Positions 22,374-26,646 of a stretch of DNA of 26,646 nt are shown here, in pieces (the first letter of the stretch is position 1; each line of letters starts with the position of its first letter). Location of the stretch: assembly GCA_023443925.1 (NCBI GenBank), contig JAEZSL010000035.1:1-26646 (forward strand), read 5' to 3'. Under the pieces are notes generated by a model. It saw nothing but the letters and a program-made list of their open reading frames with translations, was not told the DNA's origin and made no database searches. Made by a program: the position numbers and the translations under genes. This DNA is from Bacillota bacterium. GTDB lineage: Bacteria; Bacillota_A; Clostridia; Lachnospirales; Lachnospiraceae.

Positions 22374-22897
22374 GCAAAGGACTAATACATGTTTACTGCG
22401 GTGACGGAAAGGGTAAAACTACGGCAGCCATAGGACTTGCCGTCCGGGCCGCAGGCAGCGGAATGCAGGTGGTACTGCTGCAGTTTTTAAAGGGAAGAAT
22501 GGTAAGTGAACTTACTGGTTTGTCGCAGATTTCCGGTATAACCGTGATACGCAATAATAAGGATTATGGTTTTTATAATACCATGGGGCAGCAGGATAAG
22601 AATGACATTGCGGTACTTCATAACGAAAATCTGGATGCCGCCCTTAAACTGGTGAAAGAGGGGCAGTGTGATATGCTGATCCTGGATGAAATTACGGCGG
22701 CCTACAATTATGGGCTGGTTGAACAAAACATAATAGATGAGCTTATTCTAAACAAAAAACCGGAACTGGAACTGGTGCTTACCGGCCGCGATCCGGCACC
22801 GTTATTTTTGGAATATGCGGATTATGTCTCTGAAATTAAAAAAATAAAGCATCCCTATGACCATAAAATTACGGCAAGAAAAGGAATCGAATTATGA
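22370..22897 (+). CDS. cobA: Cob(I)yrinic acid a,c-diamide adenosyltransferase CobA
   Basis: This CobA/CobO/BtuR-type enzyme transfers the 5'-deoxyadenosyl group of ATP to the cobalt(I) corrinoid. The 175-residue protein has the family P-loop variant [19 protein letters not shown] (residues 9-27) and [15 protein letters not shown], with [20 protein letters not shown] near the C-terminus. It is a cytoplasmic enzyme and is not the PduO type. It overlaps cbiP upstream and cbiC downstream by ATGA, so the three are likely translated together. Confidence 0.96.
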   Translation: MSKGLIHVYCGDGKGKTTAAIGLAVRAAGSGMQVVLLQFLKGRMVSELTGLSQISGITVIRNNKDYGFYNTMGQQDKNDIAVLHNENLDAALKLVKEGQCDMLILDEITAAYNYGLVEQNIIDELILNKKPELELVLTGRDPAPLFLEYADYVSEIKKIKHPYDHKITARKGIEL

Positions 22898-23523
22898 AAC
22901 GTCAGATTGAAACCATACGGCCGGAGGAGATTGAAAAACGGAGTTTTGAACTTATTGAAGCTGAAATGAAAACCTCACCGGCAGAAGAATTAAAACCTAT
23001 TATAAAAAGAGTGATCCACACATCAGCTGATTTTGATTATGAGGATAATCTGTGCTTTTCGGAGGATGTGGTTAAAATAGCCGAAAAAGCAATCAGAAAC
23101 GGAGCCTGTATCGTAACGGATACCAACATGGCTAAGGCCGGGATTAATAAAAGCGCCCTTGCCAGATTCGGTGGCGAAGTATATTGTTTTATGGCAGATG
23201 AGGATGTGGCGGCAGAGGCCAGGGAGAGAGGAATTACCAGAGCTGCAGTCAGTATGGAAAAAGCAGCAAAGTTGAATAAGAATCTTATCTTTGCCATTGG
23301 CAATGCACCAACGGCTTTGATCTGCCTGCACGAGATGATAGAAACGTGCAAAATAAAACCGGAACTAATCATCGGAGTTCCGGTCGGATTTGTCAATGTT
23401 GTAGAAGCCAAAGAACTGATTATGGAAGCAAAAGTACCCTATATCGTAGCAAGGGGACGCAAAGGCGGAAGCAATGTTGCGGCCGCTATCTGCAATGCCC
23501 TTTTATATAGGATTCAAGATTAA
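22894..23523 (+). CDS. cbiC: Cobalt-precorrin-8 methylmutase CbiC
   Basis: CbiC moves the C11 methyl group to C12, converting cobalt-precorrin-8 to cobyrinate, the substrate for CbiA. The 209-residue product is full length. The catalytic histidine is H42 in RVIHTSADFDYE, matching the CobH histidine. Other family blocks are CIVTDTNMAKAGINK, FAIGNAPTALICLHEMI and GVPVGFVNVVEAKELI. It acts in mid-pathway although it is the last gene of the operon. A terminator follows within about 22 bases, and the next gene is convergent. Confidence 0.96.
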   Translation: MKRQIETIRPEEIEKRSFELIEAEMKTSPAEELKPIIKRVIHTSADFDYEDNLCFSEDVVKIAEKAIRNGACIVTDTNMAKAGINKSALARFGGEVYCFMADEDVAAEARERGITRAAVSMEKAAKLNKNLIFAIGNAPTALICLHEMIETCKIKPELIIGVPVGFVNVVEAKELIMEAKVPYIVARGRKGGSNVAAAICNALLYRIQD

Positions 23524-23535
23524 TAACGAATAAAA

Positions 23536-23937
23536 TCAGACGGGGGCACTATCAGGGGTACTGCCTTTTTGTGCCTTCGACTGGTCTAAATACAGCTGAA
23601 TCATCTGGCCTTTAATCAGATCCTTATTTTCATCGCTTAAACGGCTGTAATAACTTAAAACATTCCATTCATCCTTACTTAAACCGCTGCTGTTCTTACG
23701 GTTATAATCGAAGGATTCCCTCGTTAAATCCGAAATCTGCAGTTCGTAATCAAATAGATAATCAATACTAACATTAAAATAATCCGCAATTTTTACCAGC
23801 AGCTCCGGGTCCGGAGTACTGTAATTCCGTTCATAATTGGACATAGTTGATTTGCTTACCCCAAGGATCTTAGCCAAGTCATTTTGCGGAATATTCTTTT
23901 GAAGTCTTAAAGTTCTGATTTTTTTACCAATATCCAA
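23536..23937 (-). CDS. XRE-family HTH transcriptional regulator
   Basis: This 133-residue DNA-binding protein has a Cro/CI-type helix-turn-helix at about residues 6-60 (IRTLRLQKNIPQNDLAKILG; SKSTMSNYERNYSTPDPELL; IADYFNVSIDYLFDYE). The C-terminal half is charged and helical (KDEWNVLSYYSRLSDENKDL), of the kind seen in clostridial SinR/ImmR-like regulators, with a short disordered tail. The start is TTG, supported by GGGAG 7 bases upstream. It converges on cbiC with a 12-base gap, so it is not part of the cob operon. Its own upstream region, shared with the divergent promoter at 24027, is a likely target, but no clear operator was identified. Confidence 0.92.
   Translation of the reverse strand: MDIGKKIRTLRLQKNIPQNDLAKILGVSKSTMSNYERNYSTPDPELLVKIADYFNVSIDYLFDYELQISDLTRESFDYNRKNSSGLSKDEWNVLSYYSRLSDENKDLIKGQMIQLYLDQSKAQKGSTPDSAPV
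23545..23570 (+). terminator. Intrinsic terminator of the cob operon
   Basis: GGCA (23545-23548) and TGCC (23562-23565), with an internal C-C mismatch and TA/TA pairs, loop TCAGGGG, followed by TTTTT (23566-23570). The stem is short. It lies inside the 3' coding end of the convergent XRE gene. Confidence 0.55.
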
Positions 23938-24026
23938 ATTAACACTCCCTTTTCTACATAAATAGTAGCATAAATAAAAAATTTTAAAATAGTACTTAAA
24001 ATATTATGGAATTTATTCAATAATAT

Positions 24027-24055
24027 TTGACAAATCAAAAGAAATTGGATATAAT
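24027..24055 (+). promoter_or_regulatory. Consensus sigma-A promoter without an adjacent gene
   Basis: TTGACA (24027-24032), 17-base spacer, TATAAT (24050-24055): a perfect consensus. The ferritin ATG is more than 330 bases away and has its own promoter, so this one probably drives a short non-coding RNA or a long ferritin leader. Confidence 0.75.
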
Positions 24056-24061
24056 ATAAAA

Positions 24062-24250
24062 CAGAGTGATAAAACAAAATCAGCTTTTACATTTAAGAAT
24101 TAATTTTTTCTGATTTTTTTACCACCAGGAGTGCCATACTGATTTTCAATAAGGCATAGGGCTCAAATATCCGATAAAAATATACTCCCCTCAATTATTT
24201 TTATAAGCTCCTATGCTTTATTGAAAATTAATATAGCACTCTTTTTATTT
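24062..24250 (+). ncRNA. Candidate small RNA ending in a 32-base inverted repeat
   Basis: Downstream of the consensus promoter there is no credible ORF. AAAATCAG (24076-24083) can pair with CTGATTTT (24110-24117), which is followed by a T run and might cause partial termination. A long stem then pairs 24129-24160 with 24210-24241 (28 of 32 positions complementary; two of the four exceptions are G-U pairs), with a loop of about 49 bases, followed by TTTTTATTTTT (24242-24252). Promoter, structure and T tract fit a roughly 190-base RNA. A miniature inverted-repeat element is the main alternative. No target is evident. Confidence 0.45.
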
Positions 24251-24310
24251 TTCCCATAAAAGAAAAAATTAGCAAAATTTTAATTTATCATGGGATATGA
24301 TTGCAAAATG

Positions 24311-24319
24311 TGTTATAAT
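24311..24319 (+). promoter_or_regulatory. Extended -10 promoter of the ferritin gene
   Basis: TGTTATAAT (24311-24319) is an extended -10 (TGnTATAAT) with no good -35 at normal spacing. It predicts a start near 24326 and a leader of about 60 bases before the ferritin ATG. No Fur- or PerR-like palindrome was recognised nearby. Confidence 0.55.
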
Positions 24320-24388
24320 ATAACAGCAATGATATTTGATTCATTATGATATAGGATATCTGAGTAACGAATGAAAGGATGGTGCAAC

Positions 24389-24901
24389 ATGTTAAATCAA
24401 GAAGTTGTAAAATTATTGAATGAACAGATTAACAAAGAATTTTATTCTGCCTACCTTTATATGGATATGGCAAATTATTATGCAGATCAAAGTCTGAACG
24501 GATTTGAAAACTGGTTTTATGTCCAGATGCAGGAAGAAAGGGATCATGCCCTGTTATTCCGCCAGTATCTGTTAAACAATGGCGAATCCGTAGTGCTGTC
24601 AGCTATCTCTGCACCCGATAAAAAATATGAAAGTTTCCGTGAACCTTTAATTCTTGCCCTTGAACATGAAGAATATGTAACTGCTTCTATTAACAACATA
24701 TATGAAGCTGCATATAAAAACAAAGATTTTAGAACCATGCAGTTTCTGGATTGGTTTATAAAAGAACAGGGTGAAGAAGAGAAAAATGCAGACGATAATA
24801 TCAAGAAATTTGATTTGTTTGCAGGTGACCCAAAAGGTCTGTACATGCTTGACAATGAATTTAAAGCCCGGGTTTATGCAGCACCTTCTCTGGTACTGTA
24901 A
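24389..24901 (+). CDS. ftnA: Non-haem ferritin
   Basis: Ferritin forms a 24-subunit cytoplasmic shell that oxidises Fe2+ and stores iron as a ferric mineral. The 170-residue protein has the ferroxidase-centre residues at the positions known in E. coli FtnA: E17, E50, H53, E94, Q127 and E130. I start at ATG 24389 (AGGATGG upstream) instead of the in-frame ATG at 24371, which overlaps the SD. No haem-ligating bacterioferritin methionine pattern was noted. It has its own extended -10 promoter and a strong terminator, so it is monocistronic. Confidence 0.95.
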   Translation: MLNQEVVKLLNEQINKEFYSAYLYMDMANYYADQSLNGFENWFYVQMQEERDHALLFRQYLLNNGESVVLSAISAPDKKYESFREPLILALEHEEYVTASINNIYEAAYKNKDFRTMQFLDWFIKEQGEEEKNADDNIKKFDLFAGDPKGLYMLDNEFKARVYAAPSLVL

Positions 24902-24923
24902 TTACCGTTTTCCTATTCAAAAG

Positions 24924-24956
24924 CAGCGTTTGGTTTTCGTGCCAAACGCTGTTTTT
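24924..24956 (+). terminator. Intrinsic terminator of the ferritin gene
   Basis: CAGCGTTTGG (24924-24933) pairs perfectly with CCAAACGCTG (24942-24951), with an 8-base loop, followed by TTTTT. Confidence 0.92.
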
Positions 24957-25002
24957 AAGGTAATGATTCAGTATAGGTAACGGCTTAACGGGAATCTTCC
25001 GG

Positions 25003-25314
25003 TTATTGCTTTATCTGGCTGTAGATATCATTAAATACCTGGGACATGCCTTCAAAATCTTCCCCTCCGATTAACTGACGGTTTGCCGAATATTCGCATA
25101 GATAGCAGGAAAATGCGGTAAATTTAATATGCTGGATCAAGATGGAGAACTTTTGCGAATCATAATACTTCTTTATGACTTCATAATTATATAGAGTTAT
25201 TTCAACAACAATACTATCTTCGGTTTCGTTCAGTATTCTGGCAGCCTCTTCAAGCTGGTTGTTAACAAACAATTCTTTTAAATCCGTATTTAAATTATTT
25301 ATTTCTTCTGTCAT
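25003..25314 (-). CDS. Hypothetical protein, about 103 aa
   Basis: I do not recognise this protein. From ATG 25314 it is a 103-residue acidic, mostly helical cytoplasmic protein (MTEEINNLNTDLKELF; NNQLEEAARILNETED; SQVFNDIYSQIKQ) with two cysteines (FSCYLCEY). The open frame extends upstream to a TTG at 25455 and an ATG at 25407, adding up to 47 residues, many of them basic; neither has an SD. AAAGGG lies about 9-14 bases before ATG 25314, and GGAAAGGAAAG further up, so the start is uncertain. It stands alone between ferritin and motA. A link to flagellar or stress genes is only positional. Confidence 0.5.
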   Translation of the reverse strand: MTEEINNLNTDLKELFVNNQLEEAARILNETEDSIVVEITLYNYEVIKKYYDSQKFSILIQHIKFTAFSCYLCEYSANRQLIGGEDFEGMSQVFNDIYSQIKQ

Positions 25315-25593
25315 GGTATCTATAAGCCCTTTCCCGATTGATTTTTTCTTTCCTTTCCTTATTATAAAATAACTACCGTATTTAGTCAAATTCCTTATAC
25401 CTTTCATAATGTAGGATTCGAACGTGAAAAGCTGAATAAATGGATCTGGAAACAAGTATTAATTGTAGGAAATATTTGAAAGACTATATCGTTTCATTCT
25501 TACCTATATAAGAGAACGGTGATAAAAGCAGCTATGAGAAATTAGTACTAAACTGTATAGGGCATGAAATGTAAAGCCCAGTAAAAAGGCGAT

Positions 25594-25633
25594 ACATGTA
25601 ATTTTGCCGCTGTTTAAGCGGGATTATGCATGT
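25594..25633. other. Interrupted hairpin upstream of the motA promoter
   Basis: ACATG (25594-25598)...CATGT (25629-25633), TAAT/ATTA and CCGC/GCGG stack into one interrupted hairpin. GGGC/GCCC (25560-25579) forms a smaller one just before. It lies upstream of the -35 at 25643, so it belongs either to an upstream transcript or to a protein-binding site. No known riboswitch core was recognised. Confidence 0.35.
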
Positions 25634-25642
25634 AAAAATATG

Positions 25643-25670
25643 TTGACAAATAAATTAATTTGTCTAAAAT
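25643..25670 (+). promoter_or_regulatory. Candidate sigma-A promoter of motA
   Basis: TTGACA (25643-25648), 16-base spacer, TAAAAT (25665-25670). The predicted leader is about 220 bases. The leader is AT-rich; a second TTGACA (25824-25829) lacks a partner -10. The region 25315-25898 contains no other gene I can support. Confidence 0.6.
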
Positions 25671-25898
25671 GATATTAGATATTATGTTATTTTTTTCATA
25701 AGATGCAAGGATATGGCTTCTGATGGGGATAGTTTTATTATGGAAAATGGACTGAACAGATTGGGAATAACTGACATGGCTGGAGGGTGTAAAATTACGA
25801 ATAAGTGAAAAGTTTAAAGGTATTTGACATTAGATTATTTAATATCATTTCTGAATATATATTCGGAACATCAGGTAGGAGTGGAAAGGAGCAAGAAT

Positions 25899-26646
25899 AT
25901 GGATATTACCATGATAATTAGTATAGTATTGGCTTTTGCATCATTGATAACGGCTTTCGTACTGGATGGGGGGCATGTACACGCGTTATTGGAACCAACT
26001 GCGGCAATGATTGTTTTCGGCGGAACTTTTGGTGCAGTAGGAGTATCCTTTAAGTCGGATGTGCTGAAAAAGATCCCCAAAATAATTGTGATAGCTTTTA
26101 AGAGACAAAAACAGGACCGGCAGCAGATTGTCGATACCTTTTTTAAAATCTCAAATTTAGCCAGAACCAGTGGCTTGCTATCCCTGGAAACCGAAATACA
26201 GAATAATACATATGATAAATTTATTGTGGAAGGGCTTCAGCTGGTAATGGACGGTACGGATCCTGAAATTATCAAAAAGACTCTGGAAAATAAAGTTGAC
26301 AATATGGAATACCGTCATTCCAAAGGAATTGCCGTGTTTGAAGCGGCAGGTGGTTTTGGACCTACCATGGGTATCATTGGAACCGTTATGGGACTGGTTC
26401 ACGTTTTAGGCAGCCTTAGTTCTCCGGATGGTCTTGGTCCCCAGATTGCTATAGCTTTTATCGCAACTTTATACGGAGTAGGCTCTGCGAATTTATTGTG
26501 GCTCCCCTTAGCCAATAAGCTAAAAGAATTGGATACGGATGAAATCGTAACCAAAAACATGATGATGGATGGAATTTTAATGGTACAAGAAGGCGGCAAT
26601 CCGGCGTTAATCGTAGAAAGGCTGAAAGGGTACTTGGATGATGAAA
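25899..26646 (+). CDS. motA: Flagellar motor stator protein MotA, 3'-truncated by the window edge
   Basis: MotA forms the pentameric ring of the MotA5B2 stator, which uses ion flow to turn the flagellum. The visible 249 residues are nearly the whole protein (family about 260-295). Helices occur at about 4-22 and 32-50 and again near 150-200; the block GGFGPTMGIIGTVMGLVHVL holds the conserved proline, and AIAFIATLYGVGSANLLWLP follows. The cytoplasmic loop (about 60-145) carries the charged residues that contact FliG. The ATG is preceded by GGAAAGGAGC. A motB gene is expected just beyond the window. Proton or sodium specificity cannot be assigned. Confidence 0.93.
   Translation, partial: MDITMIISIVLAFASLITAFVLDGGHVHALLEPTAAMIVFGGTFGAVGVSFKSDVLKKIPKIIVIAFKRQKQDRQQIVDTFFKISNLARTSGLLSLETEIQNNTYDKFIVEGLQLVMDGTDPEIIKKTLENKVDNMEYRHSKGIAVFEAAGGFGPTMGIIGTVMGLVHVLGSLSSPDGLGPQIAIAFIATLYGVGSANLLWLPLANKLKELDTDEIVTKNMMMDGILMVQEGGNPALIVERLKGYLDDE

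Noticed and set aside
24160..24180. CCGATAA near 24171 as a flagellar sigma-D -10 element
   Set aside because: It lies in the loop of the inverted repeat with no matching TAAA at the right distance, and no motility gene follows.
25740..25808. 22-codon ORF in the motA leader (MENGLNRLGITDMAGG...)
   Set aside because: No SD, no recognised homology and very short, so it is not supported as a gene.

Overview
The window looks like chromosomal DNA of a motile, spore-forming-type anaerobic Firmicute, most probably a Lachnospiraceae / Clostridium cluster XIVa relative. This placement is an inference from AT-rich intergenic DNA, short clostridial-style SecD and SecF, the anaerobic (cobalt-early) cobalamin pathway and a MotA gene. 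No rRNA, tRNA, CRISPR array or transposase gene was seen.

Left flank (1-4600): a REC-wHTH-BTAD (SARP-like) response regulator and a 72-residue protein with faint Spo0E-like character lie on the + strand. They face secD-secF on the - strand across a bidirectional terminator. A short two-helix membrane ORF precedes secD on the same strand. The secD leader can form an H-type pseudoknot.

Centre (4720-23570): a cobalamin riboswitch leader is followed by 18 co-directional genes, many overlapping by 4-11 bases: cbiK, cbiL, cbiD, cbiF, cbiG, cbiH, cbiJ, cbiET (fusion), cbiA-cobT (fusion), cobU, cobS, a degenerate cobU-like gene, cobC, cbiB, cobD, cbiP, cobA and cbiC. Together they cover the steps from sirohydrochlorin to adenosylcobalamin: cobalt insertion, corrin methylations and ring contraction, amidations, adenosylation, aminopropanol arm, and nucleotide-loop assembly. 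Sirohydrochlorin synthesis, cobalt uptake and lower-ligand synthesis are not encoded here. The riboswitch is expected to make the operon B12-repressible. An intrinsic terminator after cbiC overlaps the 3' coding end of a convergent XRE regulator gene.

The main unexplained structure is a family of roughly 66-93-base two-hairpin modules inside the cob operon. Each starts with a TAG at the foot of a hairpin, has a CCTGATTT-like linker and a second hairpin, and ends in (G)GGAGTTA. Single or terminal copies sit directly before cbiL, cbiET and the cobU-like gene, and in all three the module's GGAG lies exactly 5 bases before the ATG. A tandem array of about four modules fills the cbiJ-cbiET gap and contains the cbiJ stop codon. 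The architecture resembles REP/BIME elements, but the sequence is not one I recognise.

Right flank (23536-26646): the XRE regulator (-), a divergent intergenic region with a consensus sigma-A promoter and a 32-base near-perfect inverted repeat ending in a T tract (possible small RNA), a ferritin gene with a strong terminator, an unrecognised small gene (-), a structured AT-rich leader with a promoter, and the 5' part of motA running off the window.
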